From Actinomycetes bacterium (GTDB lineage: Bacteria > Actinomycetota > Actinomycetes > Propionibacteriales > Propionibacteriaceae), in the NCBI GenBank assembly GCA_023419175.1, contig JAEZYG010000070.1:1-8388 (forward strand): 8,388 bases of DNA, in the 5' to 3' direction. Numbering within the stretch: position 1 is the first letter of the stretch; each line of letters starts with the position of its first letter. Positions 1-7,173 of this stretch are shown piece after piece. Both the position numbers and the translations under genes were made by a program. The notes under the pieces are model-generated. The model had not been told where the DNA came from, made no database searches, and was given only the letters and a program-made list of their open reading frames with translations.

Positions 1-1014
1 CAAGACTCGATCTCCAAAGGATTTCTTCAAATCCTTCACTTCTAAACCCACATTGCCTAGACGAGGACCAGGAGGAATGTTGATCTCGCTCGGATCGATC
101 TTGCGGTTGCGTTCAGCCTCAGCAGCCAATTCCTCATAGCGGGCTAGACGAGCTTTATTCTTCGCTTGACGTGCTTTCGGGCTTGAGCGCACCCACTCCA
201 ATTCCTTTTCAAGAATCTTGGCTCGTTTGGCGTCTTTTAATCCTTCGATCTTCAAACGCTCACGCTTAGTCTGCAGATAGGTTGAATAATTACCCTCGTA
301 GGGATAGAGACGTCCACGGTCAACTTCGCAAATCCAACCGACCACATTGTCCAAGAAATAGCGGTCGTGGGTGATGCACAGCACAGCACCTGGATAATTC
401 TTCAGATGACCTTCCAACCAGTTCACCGATTCGGCATCGAGATGGTTTGTCGGTTCGTCCAACAGCAGTAGATCTGGTTGTGAGAGCAGGAGTCTGCACA
501 AAGCCACACGACGGCGCTCACCACCGGAAAGAACATTGACCGGAGTATCTCCAGGAGGACATTGCAAAGCGTCCATTGCCTGAGCTAGCTGGGAATCGAT
601 ATCCCACGCTCCACGGGCATCCAATTCTGTTTGCAATTCCCCCATCTCAGCGAGCAGAGCATCGAAATCAGCATCTGGATCAGCCATCAGTGCTGAAATC
701 TCGTTATAGCGATCCAGCATTCCCTTCGTCTCAGCGACGGCCTCTTCAACATTTTCTAAAACCGTCTTGTCCTCGCTGAGCTCAGGCTCTTGCATCAAGA
801 TTCCAACAGTGGCATCTTTTGCAAGCTGGGCATCTCCATTATTGATCGGCTCCAGCCCCGCCATGACCTTCAACAAGGTGGACTTTCCAGCACCATTGGG
901 GCCGACGACACCGATTTTGGCGTCCGGGAAAAACGACAGTGTGACGTTGTCCAAGATCAGTTTTTCACCGATCGTCTTGCGGACATTGTGCATGGTGTAG
1001 ATGAATTCAGCCAT
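1..1014 (-). CDS. ettA: EttA, energy-dependent translational throttle ABC-F ATPase (partial, C-terminus off the left edge)
   Basis: This gene encodes a soluble ABC-F protein that binds the ribosomal E site and gates early elongation according to ATP/ADP state (family knowledge). The window holds the first 338 residues; the family is about 555 long, so most of the second ATPase domain is missing because of the window edge. Visible parts of the first ABC domain are Walker A GPNGAGKS at 38-45, signature LSGGE at 162-166, Walker B with LLDEPTNHLD around 183-192 (D186, E187) and the switch histidine in THDRYFLD at about 216. A charged segment at about 240-310 is rich in Lys, Arg and Glu and matches the interdomain linker (PtIM). 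The second ABC domain starts at about 325 (LEVKDLKKSFGDRVL). The ATG at 1014 has an AAGGAA Shine-Dalgarno at 1026-1031. The N-terminus MAEFIYTMHNVRK is typical of EttA rather than Uup or other ABC-F proteins. It lies 133 nt downstream of ssb on the same strand and could be co-transcribed with it. Confidence 0.95.
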   Translation of the reverse strand, partial: MAEFIYTMHNVRKTIGEKLILDNVTLSFFPDAKIGVVGPNGAGKSTLLKVMAGLEPINNGDAQLAKDATVGILMQEPELSEDKTVLENVEEAVAETKGMLDRYNEISALMADPDADFDALLAEMGELQTELDARGAWDIDSQLAQAMDALQCPPGDTPVNVLSGGERRRVALCRLLLSQPDLLLLDEPTNHLDAESVNWLEGHLKNYPGAVLCITHDRYFLDNVVGWICEVDRGRLYPYEGNYSTYLQTKRERLKIEGLKDAKRAKILEKELEWVRSSPKARQAKNKARLARYEELAAEAERNRKIDPSEINIPPGPRLGNVGLEVKDLKKSFGDRVL

Positions 1015-1060
1015 TCGGCAAGCAGTTCCTTACGTGACGAGGATGAATCCGCTCAAGGCG

Positions 1061-1104
1061 GTCGATCAGGCCCACAGGCCACCCCATCATTATGCCTGAT
1101 CGAC
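1061..1104. repeat. Perfect 11-bp inverted repeat in the ssb-ettA gap
   Basis: GTCGATCAGGC at 1061-1071 is exactly reverse-complementary to GCCTGATCGAC at 1094-1104, with a 22-nt spacer. On the ssb-ettA transcript this can fold into an 11-bp stem. A smaller stem (CCGC/GCGG, 5-nt loop) follows directly at 1049-1061. There is no U-tract after either stem on the minus strand, so this does not read as a classical intrinsic terminator. An mRNA processing or stability hairpin, a partial attenuator upstream of ettA, or a protein-binding site are all possible. Confidence 0.7.
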
Positions 1105-1147
1105 TCGCTCTTCTAAATTCATCACAGAGATTTTCTTCCCCTTAGCC

Positions 1148-1549
1148 TCACGCGCACTCCTTATCGTCCACACCTATAGATTCTTGTTCGTGCTCATCGA
1201 CCTCACTTCTTTTTGTAAACGATGTGATCCCTCGGGTCAGATCGTGTCCAAGGCAAGAAGCTCGTATCACCAAGATCGATTGCGGATTCCCTAGATTGTC
1301 GCGCCATGAGACAGTACGCATTTTCCCCGTTACGATGACAGGATCACCTTTATGGATACTTTTCCAGGTATTGCGAGCAAGATCTCCGGTGCAGCTGATC
1401 TGTATCCAGATCGTCGCATCATCTGCCCATCCTTGTGCATTGTGTTTACGAGGGGTACACGCTAGACGGAAGCGCACCTGTTTAAAAGGATCCTCTCTGT
1501 AATCGGGTTCATTTCCCACATACCCGCTGATGGTCACTGTAGCGTCCAC
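1148..1549 (-). CDS. Single-stranded DNA-binding protein, short actinobacterial paralogue without acidic tail
   Basis: This gene encodes an OB-fold protein that coats ssDNA. I chose the GTG at 1549 as start because it has an AAGGAG Shine-Dalgarno (1555-1560) with a 5-nt spacer, and because the product then begins MDATVTISGYVGNEPD, the usual SSB N-terminus. The upstream ATGs in frame (1609, 1573, 1567) lack a well-placed ribosome binding site and would add residues the family does not have. The product is 133 aa. The OB fold covers about residues 1-107, including WIQISCTGDLARNTW, KGDPVIVTGKM and GHDLTRGITSFTKR. The last 25 or so residues are charged and end DDKECA. There is no DDDIPF-like acidic tip for partner recruitment and no Gly/Pro-rich linker. 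It therefore resembles the second, tail-less SSB of actinobacteria (SsbB-like in Streptomyces) more than the replicative SSB that usually sits between rpsF and rpsR. It lies between the GTPase operon and ettA, all on the same strand. Confidence 0.88.
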   Translation of the reverse strand: MDATVTISGYVGNEPDYREDPFKQVRFRLACTPRKHNAQGWADDATIWIQISCTGDLARNTWKSIHKGDPVIVTGKMRTVSWRDNLGNPQSILVIRASCLGHDLTRGITSFTKRSEVDEHEQESIGVDDKECA

Positions 1550-1554
1550 AATAA

Positions 1555-1560
1555 CTCCTT
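1555..1560 (-). promoter_or_regulatory. Shine-Dalgarno that sets the ssb start at GTG 1549
   Basis: On the minus strand AAGGAG precedes GTG by 5 nt. It lies inside the longer open frame that extends to an ATG at 1609, so it is the main reason to shorten the gene. Confidence 0.75.
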
Positions 1561-1752
1561 TCGTCATCTTCATGATGGGAGCTATCAAAAATAAGTGAGC
1601 AAAATACATTCCTGATGTGGATAACTTATTTTTTACAACCCTCTAACGTATAGGAGACGAGGCTTTTTCATCGATGGTGCGCACTCATAGCAATTATCCC
1701 TTCTACCCTAGTGATAGCTTCTGACTAAGGAATTTATCGGCAAGTCTTTTGA

Positions 1753-1761
1753 GTTATACCA
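1753..1761 (-). promoter_or_regulatory. Candidate extended -10 promoter for ssb-ettA
   Basis: On the minus strand TGGTATAAC fits the extended -10 form TGnTATAAT with one mismatch. No convincing TTGACA-like -35 stands at the right distance, as is usual for extended -10 promoters. Transcription would start near 1746 and give a leader of about 200 nt before the ssb GTG. It lies just past the hairpin at 1788-1805, a sensible order for terminator then promoter. Confidence 0.3.
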
Positions 1762-1787
1762 GGTTTTAGCCGAACAAGATGGCAAGA

Positions 1788-1805
1788 AATCTAGCTTCCT
1801 AGATT
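1788..1805 (-). terminator. Possible weak terminator hairpin downstream of the GTPase operon
   Basis: AATCTAG (1788-1794) and CTAGATT (1799-1805) are perfect reverse complements around a 4-nt loop, GAAG on the minus strand. On the minus strand the stem is followed by TTCTTG, a short and imperfect T-rich stretch. The stem is AT-rich and lies about 160 nt after the GTPase stop codon, so termination here is only tentative. Confidence 0.3.
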
Positions 1806-1961
1806 GGATGAATAGATAAGGGCAGATGCGATAGACCTCATAATTCCCACGACAACCACCACATGACCGACAAGCGAAACATATAAAACGGGGATAGAAA
1901 ACGCTGATACCATACCGTTTCCTATCCTCGTATAACTCCTTCTTATCGAGAAAATGAAGTT

Positions 1962-3575
1962 TTATGCGATCTTTTTTACGATCGAGCGCACCTGATGGAA
2001 ACGTTCCAATTCCTTATCGATCAATACGATAAGCTCACGATCGGCGTAGGTGGCGATCTGCTTGTGTAAATGGCGCTTTATCTGACGCGAACTGATCGAT
2101 GCATCGATCTCCACACCCCATCGACATAGCAAAGCCACGACGATCCCTAGAGCCACACCACCGATCAATAGGACTGTGGGAAGAGGAAGAAGACCCACAT
2201 AGACGTGAGGAATCTTCGGTAACTGTAGATAAGCCAAGATCACATCTGCAACAAGCCACAGAGCTCCGATGAGAGCAGCGATGAAAATAAGCCATTGCAT
2301 GAAGGTGACGATCATCCACCAACGACGCTTCAGCGCTGGCGCGAAATCGGTGCTAGCAACGATATGGTCGAGTTGATCTGGACTAAGGGAACGCACATCA
2401 CTACTGATGGTATTCACATAGTCTTTCCAGGTATAGGGAAGATGACGACAATACCGATCGATGATCTGCCTCCAAGCAGCATCTACTTTCGCCATCGAGA
2501 CTTCATTGGGGCGCAGAGAGGTTCTTGAAATCTCCAATGGTTGAGGCATATCGTCTCGTCTCGAGCAGATCTTGGAAAGATGTAGAACCTGCAAAGGATT
2601 AACTCGCATACGGTTGACCCATGCCGTCATCGGCCATCCAGTCGCAGCTCGTCCACGTTGTCGAACGCTACGCTCGCATGCCTCAACCACCGTAGGAACA
2701 TGTGCTACGTGATAGAGAGCCTCATAGAGATCTTTACGATCGTGGGCACTGATGTGCTGGGCAACCTCGTGATCTCCTAAGGCATCGTCTATCTGTCGAG
2801 CAAGATAGACGATATCCTCGCTAAAGCGCTGGGCAGATGCATATTTCTCGTGGACAATCAACTCTATCTTCTTCATGAGCTGATCGACTCCGTCTCCATT
2901 CACCGCAGATAGCGCATAGATCGGACTATCGTTCAATCCGTCTTCATCGAGCAAAGCTCTCAGATGATTTACTGCAGCTTGACGATCAACCTCGTTGAGA
3001 CGATCGATCTGATTGAAAGCGATAATCGTATTGCGAGCTTGTCGAGCTAGCGGACGCAGATAATCGCGATGCAAAGCAGCGTCCGCATATTTTTGAGGAT
3101 CGACGACCCAGATGAAGACATCCACCAAGGAGATAAGACGATTTACCTCGGCACGATGAGCTTGGCGTGTGGAATCATGATCGGGTAAATCGAGTAGAAC
3201 GAGACCATCAAGAGAACTTCCAGATAAAGACAGCGAGTGGCGATGGGACACTCCAAGCCACTCTAAAAGAGCTGTCGGCTCCTCATCTGCCCAATAGGCA
3301 GCCATCGTCTGACTAGTCGTTGGACGACGAATTCCCGCACTAGCAAGAGGCTTGCCCACAATCGCATTGAAAAGAGAGGACTTTCCCGATCCCGTTGCTC
3401 CTCCAAGAGCGATCACCGTATTGTCACCAGCAATGGAAAAACGCTCATCTACCCTACTCAACAAGGAGTGAGCTTGAGCGCATAGCTGTTGATCGAGACG
3501 TCGATCAGCTAGATCCACAGCGCGATGTAACTGTTCGATTTGCTCTCTTAGAGCACTTCGTTTGTCCCGTATCAC
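1962..3575 (-). CDS. Dynamin-like/YfjP-like membrane GTPase, second of a tandem pair
   Basis: The product is a 537-aa GTPase with a C-terminal membrane anchor. The N-terminal 45 residues are likely helical and charged. The G domain follows: P-loop GATGSGKS at 59-66, a G2-like PTT at 85-87, DLPDHDS at 129-135 in the G3 place (D replaces the usual G of DxxG), and G4 NQID at 188-191 (a variant of NKxD). LSAVNGDGVDQL at 222-233 resembles the G5 region. A helical middle follows, then two hydrophobic segments at about 419-445 and 459-484 joined by a short loop, then a basic, helical tail. This layout fits bacterial dynamin-like proteins that bend or tether membrane, but no activity can be read from sequence. 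The start is GTG at 3575, 1 nt after the TAA of the upstream GTPase gene, with a purine-rich GGGGAAGG stretch upstream. Tight spacing suggests translational coupling and heteromer formation. In Streptomyces a comparable gene pair, DynA/DynB, stabilises Z-rings; orthology is inferred only from layout. Confidence 0.85.
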   Translation of the reverse strand: MIRDKRSALREQIEQLHRAVDLADRRLDQQLCAQAHSLLSRVDERFSIAGDNTVIALGGATGSGKSSLFNAIVGKPLASAGIRRPTTSQTMAAYWADEEPTALLEWLGVSHRHSLSLSGSSLDGLVLLDLPDHDSTRQAHRAEVNRLISLVDVFIWVVDPQKYADAALHRDYLRPLARQARNTIIAFNQIDRLNEVDRQAAVNHLRALLDEDGLNDSPIYALSAVNGDGVDQLMKKIELIVHEKYASAQRFSEDIVYLARQIDDALGDHEVAQHISAHDRKDLYEALYHVAHVPTVVEACERSVRQRGRAATGWPMTAWVNRMRVNPLQVLHLSKICSRRDDMPQPLEISRTSLRPNEVSMAKVDAAWRQIIDRYCRHLPYTWKDYVNTISSDVRSLSPDQLDHIVASTDFAPALKRRWWMIVTFMQWLIFIAALIGALWLVADVILAYLQLPKIPHVYVGLLPLPTVLLIGGVALGIVVALLCRWGVEIDASISSRQIKRHLHKQIATYADRELIVLIDKELERFHQVRSIVKKIA

Positions 3576-3576
3576 C

Positions 3577-5313
3577 TTAACGACCTTCCCCTACCGTTTC
3601 AGGATTCGCCATCTGCTCATTGCCGATCCCCTCTGTTCGATAGAGACGATCAACGCATTCAACGACATGAGCTAATTGAGATACCTGGGCGCTATCTCGT
3701 TGATATGAATCCAGACATTGAGTGAAACGAGCCACTTGCTTTTCTATGAGAGCATCGACCAAGGCATCGAGATCAGCTTTCGCTTTTTGAGCAAGCTGAC
3801 GCACTGCCTCATCTCCGAAAATCGATTCCAAGAGGCGCTGAGCGAGCACACTCGTCCCGATCGCTACTCCTCCCTCAGCTCCGGTAACTCCTCCTGTATT
3901 AGCGAAGATGACCAGCATCAAAGCAGCTCCAACCCCGTTAAGACCTAGCGCCATGATGCGCGCTGTCATTCGCTTTTTTTGACCTTGTTCGCTGATGAGA
4001 TCCAAAATGCCAGCTTGCCACGAGCGAATCGCTTGTTGAACCTCCTCATCGAAGGAAGCAGATACGCGTGCTAAATCTGCATGTTTGCGCACGATAAGAC
4101 GTCCTGTGGGATTGCCATACCAGATCTGCCAGATCTGTTCGCACGCCTCATAGCCCTTTTCTTTCACGAGAATTTCCAACCCAGAACCAGCAGCCAGTCC
4201 AATGTCATCTCCACGATCAGGCTGTCCGGAGAAAAAACCGACGATTCTATCGCGCAGACGAGAAATTCGGTGATCGAAAGAGCGCATGAGATCGGTTGTA
4301 CCTACATAGTCATGCCACCTTGCAAGCACCTCACCACGTAATAAGGTGCCGTCACTTGTAGAAATGTGAATCTTCTCGGTGGCAAGACGATATATCTTAT
4401 CCGCTTGATCGCGCAGATATTCCATCGTCTCTTCGTGCTCTTCTAGGGCTTTCACTATTGATGAGCTGCGTTCAATAACTGATGTGATGGCTCCAGATAA
4501 AGTCGTTTTCACCAAGGCGTCACGCTGGATACGATTCGCTGCAAGTCCAGCAAGATAGGAACGTATAGGGGCTACGGCACCATCTGGCAGCAGCCCTTCT
4601 GCATCGCTCACCGTTTCCGGGACAGCAAAAAGCGGGGCTTTTCCTAAACCGTGGAGGCTCATCATCCGTCCAAGATCTGCTGGAATCACCCCCATAGCCG
4701 ATGGGGGAACCCTATCGACAACCACTGCGATAGCTGTACCGCGCTGAGCGGCTTTCGTTAAGAATTCCCACGGGACGGCATCTGAATAGCGAGCGGCAGA
4801 GGTGACAAAGATCCACAGATCAGCAGCGTCAAGGAGTTGAGAGGCGACAAGACGGTTATCTTCTACAACAGAATCGATATCGGGAGCGTCAATGATCGCC
4901 AATCCTGCTGGTAAGGAGGGCTCTGGGACGAGTTGGAGACTGCGCTGATCATCGCTAGGAATTGAAATACGTTGCAGATCGGGAAGAATACGCGATGAAG
5001 TAAACCATTGTTCGTCTTCACTGCTATAGATCAAAACAGGAGCTTTCGTCGTCGGACGGATCACACCTGGACGTGTGACACATCGACGCAGAAGAGAATT
5101 GACCAGAGTGGATTTCCCCGCTCCTGTCGATCCCCCAACGACGGCCAGCATCGGCGCGTCAAGATTCTTCAGACGAGGCACGATATAGTCACCGATCTGA
5201 TCGGCGATCTGAGCGGCTTCTGTGCGCACCATCTCAGCATGAGGCATACCGATCCCGATGTGAAGGTCGCTTAGATGATCGCGTAATTGCCAGCAGGCCT
5301 CTGTTAAGTCCAT
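3577..5313 (-). CDS. Dynamin-like/YfjP-like GTPase, first of a tandem pair
   Basis: The product is a 578-aa P-loop GTPase paralogous to the one encoded just downstream. Visible motifs are P-loop GSTGAGKS at 61-68, RPTTKAP at 86-92 in the switch I/G2 place, and DAPDIDS at 142-148 as G3, with D in the Gly position as in its neighbour. In the G4 place only VVVDRVPP (197-204) is seen, without the canonical Asn-Lys, so guanine specificity may be altered. The middle (about 270-350) is helical and Glu/Lys-rich and could be a stalk. A hydrophobic stretch at about 455-472 and a Gly/Ala-rich stretch at 474-490 may dip into membrane or form a paddle; they are less clear than the two helices of the partner. 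A helical C-terminus follows (500-560). The ATG at 5313 has a strong AAGGAG at 5319-5324 with 5-nt spacing. It begins 56 nt after the PrsW stop and ends 1 nt before the next start, so one operon is likely. Confidence 0.85.
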   Translation of the reverse strand: MDLTEACWQLRDHLSDLHIGIGMPHAEMVRTEAAQIADQIGDYIVPRLKNLDAPMLAVVGGSTGAGKSTLVNSLLRRCVTRPGVIRPTTKAPVLIYSSEDEQWFTSSRILPDLQRISIPSDDQRSLQLVPEPSLPAGLAIIDAPDIDSVVEDNRLVASQLLDAADLWIFVTSAARYSDAVPWEFLTKAAQRGTAIAVVVDRVPPSAMGVIPADLGRMMSLHGLGKAPLFAVPETVSDAEGLLPDGAVAPIRSYLAGLAANRIQRDALVKTTLSGAITSVIERSSSIVKALEEHEETMEYLRDQADKIYRLATEKIHISTSDGTLLRGEVLARWHDYVGTTDLMRSFDHRISRLRDRIVGFFSGQPDRGDDIGLAAGSGLEILVKEKGYEACEQIWQIWYGNPTGRLIVRKHADLARVSASFDEEVQQAIRSWQAGILDLISEQGQKKRMTARIMALGLNGVGAALMLVIFANTGGVTGAEGGVAIGTSVLAQRLLESIFGDEAVRQLAQKAKADLDALVDALIEKQVARFTQCLDSYQRDSAQVSQLAHVVECVDRLYRTEGIGNEQMANPETVGEGR

Positions 5314-5318
5314 GAGCT

Positions 5319-5324
5319 CTCCTT
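5319..5324 (-). promoter_or_regulatory. Strong Shine-Dalgarno for the first GTPase gene
   Basis: On the minus strand AAGGAG stands 5 nt before ATG 5313. It is the best ribosome binding site in this operon. The PrsW start lacks a clear one, so GTPase synthesis may exceed protease synthesis. Confidence 0.7.
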
Positions 5325-5369
5325 CTTTTCGTCTCTACTTTCTCACGCAGAGAGAGCGAGCGTCATGAT

Positions 5370-6878
5370 TTATGACATCGTGGCCAAAGATCTATGACTT
5401 TTACCAGATTCAGAAAAATTATCATTGCCCGTGGGGCGACGCATGATCCACTGTGCCAAACGCTTGCGTTGACGTCCCATCCAGGAAAACCAGATAGGAG
5501 GAATCATGCGATATCCACGAACATCGTCGATGGCATCGAGGCGAAGTTGCCTGATGCGATCGATCAACTCGCGTTGCCGTTCGATAGCGACCTCATCAAG
5601 GCATCCGTTTAGTTCGCTATCGCGCACATAGGCTAACTCTGTCATGGCTCGCTGAAGCCCCATTGTGGATCGCAAGCTTCGCCATCCTCTAAGAAGGGAG
5701 GCTGCGACCATCTTCCAACGTCCAAAATAGCGACTGAATACGACAGGATCGCGCTGTTCTAGCCATCCAGCCTGAACGAAATCGTCCAGCCGTGCCCGGA
5801 TTATTCTCATATGCGTAATCCGTTGATAGATCAAAAAGCCGACAAGAATACCCACAGCGATCCAGCCACCGATCATCAAATAGACGCTATCGACCCCTGT
5901 AGAGGCAAAGCCATTGAAAATCATATGTCCACTGACGGCTGCGAAATATCCACCAAGCGGCGCTAATATCCGCACGATCGTGGAGCGATTCCGAAGCGCA
6001 ATCGCTATTCCGATAGCGGTGAGGGAGGTGAAGAGAGGATGGCCAAAACATGTCGCGATTCCTCGTAAAGCGACAACAGCCGACAGATCTTCTTGAGCAT
6101 TTGCATCATAGGTAGTGGCGGCATAGAGAAAAGTACGCAGATAGTAGACGACATTCTCACTGAAGGCGAAACCGATACCGCTTAAAGCTGCAAGTATCAC
6201 TGACTGGTTGATAGAGACGATACGTCGACGAATACAGCAGGCGAGGAGAAAAAGAATCGTTGCTTTGGCTGCTTCTTCTACGAATGGAGCGGAGAAAATA
6301 GCCGTCCGCGATCCTTGAGAGGGATCGACGCTTCCTTCCACTTTCATCAACTCTCCTGCCCATGTATTGACATGCAGTGAGATGAAAATGGCGATCGATG
6401 CTCCCCAACCGAGAGAGAGGATTTTCATCGTCCACGGAAGTGGACGGATACGATCCAAACAGACCAGAACCAGACCTAAGACGATCATCGTCATAGCGGC
6501 ATAACCTGCGCAGGTTAAAGCCGCCTCATGAATACGATCCCAGGTCAAGACCACTTCGATACCGTTTGCCTCTTTGGTCGCTTGAGCGATCTCTCCGATC
6601 AATCCATGACCGACGGTGATATAGCTCGCATAGAGCACGAGAGCATAGATGACGATAGCAGCACATGTCATCCATGTAGCGATGGGGTGGCGCAATATGA
6701 GCCAGCCAGAACTGGTGGCGTGAGGATCTAGACCGTTGATATGACGCCGATAGCGTGCGGGTTTATCCAAAGTCTCATCGGGAATGAACCGCGGTTTTTT
6801 CCCATATCGGCTTCCACGCGTCCTATCGGCATATATCCGCTTTGACGCAACGGGATGCCATAGATCTTGAGAACTCAC
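5370..6878 (-). CDS. PrsW-family intramembrane metalloprotease with long cytosolic tails
   Basis: The product is a 502-aa polytopic membrane protein. PrsW proteases cleave membrane substrates; in Bacillus PrsW starts the proteolysis of anti-sigma factor RsiW. Conserved family motifs are all present: APFVEEAAKA with E201, E202 and K205; GFAFSENVVYY with E241 and N242; FGHPLFTS with H280; and SGHMIFNGF with H318 and N322. The glutamates and histidines are the expected metal/catalytic residues. By hydropathy I count about eight membrane helices between residues 66 and 351. A basic N-terminal tail of about 64 residues and a charged C-terminal tail of about 150 residues lie outside the membrane core; the Bacillus protein is only a little over 200 aa. 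The start is GTG at 6878, the first in-frame start giving full coverage. It lacks a clear Shine-Dalgarno, but TAGATT stands 6 nt upstream, so a leaderless transcript is conceivable. It heads the operon with the two GTPases. Its substrate is unknown and no anti-sigma factor gene is in the window. Confidence 0.87.
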   Translation of the reverse strand: MSSQDLWHPVASKRIYADRTRGSRYGKKPRFIPDETLDKPARYRRHINGLDPHATSSGWLILRHPIATWMTCAAIVIYALVLYASYITVGHGLIGEIAQATKEANGIEVVLTWDRIHEAALTCAGYAAMTMIVLGLVLVCLDRIRPLPWTMKILSLGWGASIAIFISLHVNTWAGELMKVEGSVDPSQGSRTAIFSAPFVEEAAKATILFLLACCIRRRIVSINQSVILAALSGIGFAFSENVVYYLRTFLYAATTYDANAQEDLSAVVALRGIATCFGHPLFTSLTAIGIAIALRNRSTIVRILAPLGGYFAAVSGHMIFNGFASTGVDSVYLMIGGWIAVGILVGFLIYQRITHMRIIRARLDDFVQAGWLEQRDPVVFSRYFGRWKMVAASLLRGWRSLRSTMGLQRAMTELAYVRDSELNGCLDEVAIERQRELIDRIRQLRLDAIDDVRGYRMIPPIWFSWMGRQRKRLAQWIMRRPTGNDNFSESGKSHRSLATMS

Positions 6879-7047
6879 ACGTCCAATCTATCAATGGGTC
6901 AAAAGAGCTTTTCAGATCTTTGCATCGCTATATCGCCAAGGCAAAAGTCCATATCATCTTGTCATCGTGCTTTAGTATCAAGATCACCTAGAACGATGCT
7001 GGAGGCTTTAAATACCATCACGATTCAAAAGACGCTAGACTGAGCAA
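6879..7047. other. Divergent intergenic region between the PrsW operon and tRNA-Arg
   Basis: This 169-nt stretch separates minus-strand PrsW from plus-strand tRNA-Arg. It holds the weak minus-strand promoter at 6953-6981, a minus-strand TTGACC at 6896-6901 that lacks a matching -10, and plus-strand -10-like boxes TAAATA (7009-7014) and TAGACT (7036-7041). No small gene or strong hairpin was recognised. Confidence 0.5.
6953..6981 (-). promoter_or_regulatory. Candidate promoter of the PrsW-GTPase operon
   Basis: On the minus strand TTGATA (6981-6976) and GATGAT (6958-6953) are 17 nt apart, five and four matches to the sigma-70 type consensus. Transcription would begin near 6946 and give a leader of about 68 nt. 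The -10 is weak, and a leaderless start at 6878 is an alternative. Confidence 0.35.
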
Positions 7048-7120
7048 GCCTCCGTAGCTCAGTGGATAGAGCATCCGCCTTCTAAGCGGCTGGTCGCGAG
7101 TTCGATCCTCGCCGGGGGCG
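7048..7120 (+). tRNA. tRNA-Arg, anticodon UCU (reads AGA)
   Basis: The full cloverleaf can be folded by hand. The acceptor GCCTCCG (7048-7054) pairs with CGGGGGC (7113-7119), with one G-U pair. The D arm is GCTC/GAGC with AGTGGATA in the loop. The anticodon loop CTTCTAA holds TCT at 7081-7083. The T arm is GCGAG/CTCGC with loop TTCGATC, and the discriminator is G at 7120. The top pair of the anticodon stem is a mismatch (T-C). The 3' CCA is not encoded (CTC follows), so it must be added after transcription. A TAGACT box at 7036-7041 could be the -10, with initiation at or next to the mature 5' end, but no good -35 is seen. Confidence 0.95.
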
Positions 7121-7173
7121 CTCTTATTCTGTGCTGTTTTCTCATCTGAGATGAAAGGTCTACCCTTGGTCAC

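Larger units (their letters stand above)
1550..1961. other. Gene-free spacer between the second GTPase gene and ssb
   Basis: About 410 nt without a supported gene, tRNA or transposon remnant on either strand. It should hold the end of the GTPase operon and the promoter of ssb-ettA. Two stems are visible. The first, CTCGTATAA (1927-1935) against TTATCGAG (1943-1950), has one bulge, begins 11 nt after the GTPase stop and has no U-tract. The second is the perfect 7-bp stem at 1788-1805, listed separately. The ssb ribosome binding site lies at its left end. No strong -35/-10 pair was found. Confidence 0.6.

Noticed and set aside
790..1116. Plus-strand open frames over ettA and its upstream gap
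   Set aside because: They are antisense to a clear EttA protein and show no family motif.
1224..1502. Plus-strand open frame over ssb
   Set aside because: It is antisense to the OB-fold gene, with no recognisable protein features.
1550..1609. N-terminal extension of SSB to ATG 1609
   Set aside because: The added residues are unlike SSB N-termini, the only AGGA lies 1 nt from that ATG, and a strong AAGGAG precedes GTG 1549.
1927..1950. Stem just after the second GTPase stop as a terminator
   Set aside because: The stem is AT-rich with a bulge and no T-tract follows on the minus strand.
2035..2322. Minus-strand open frame inside the second GTPase gene
   Set aside because: It is another frame of a gene with clear motifs; the Ser/Arg/Cys-rich product looks like a frame shadow.
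5362..5376. GTCAT/ATGAC inverted repeat over the PrsW stop
   Set aside because: It is only 5 bp with no supporting context and may be chance.
7140..7153. TCATCT/AGATGA repeat between tRNA-Arg and orn as a terminator
   Set aside because: A 1-nt centre cannot form a proper hairpin of that length, and no T-tract follows.
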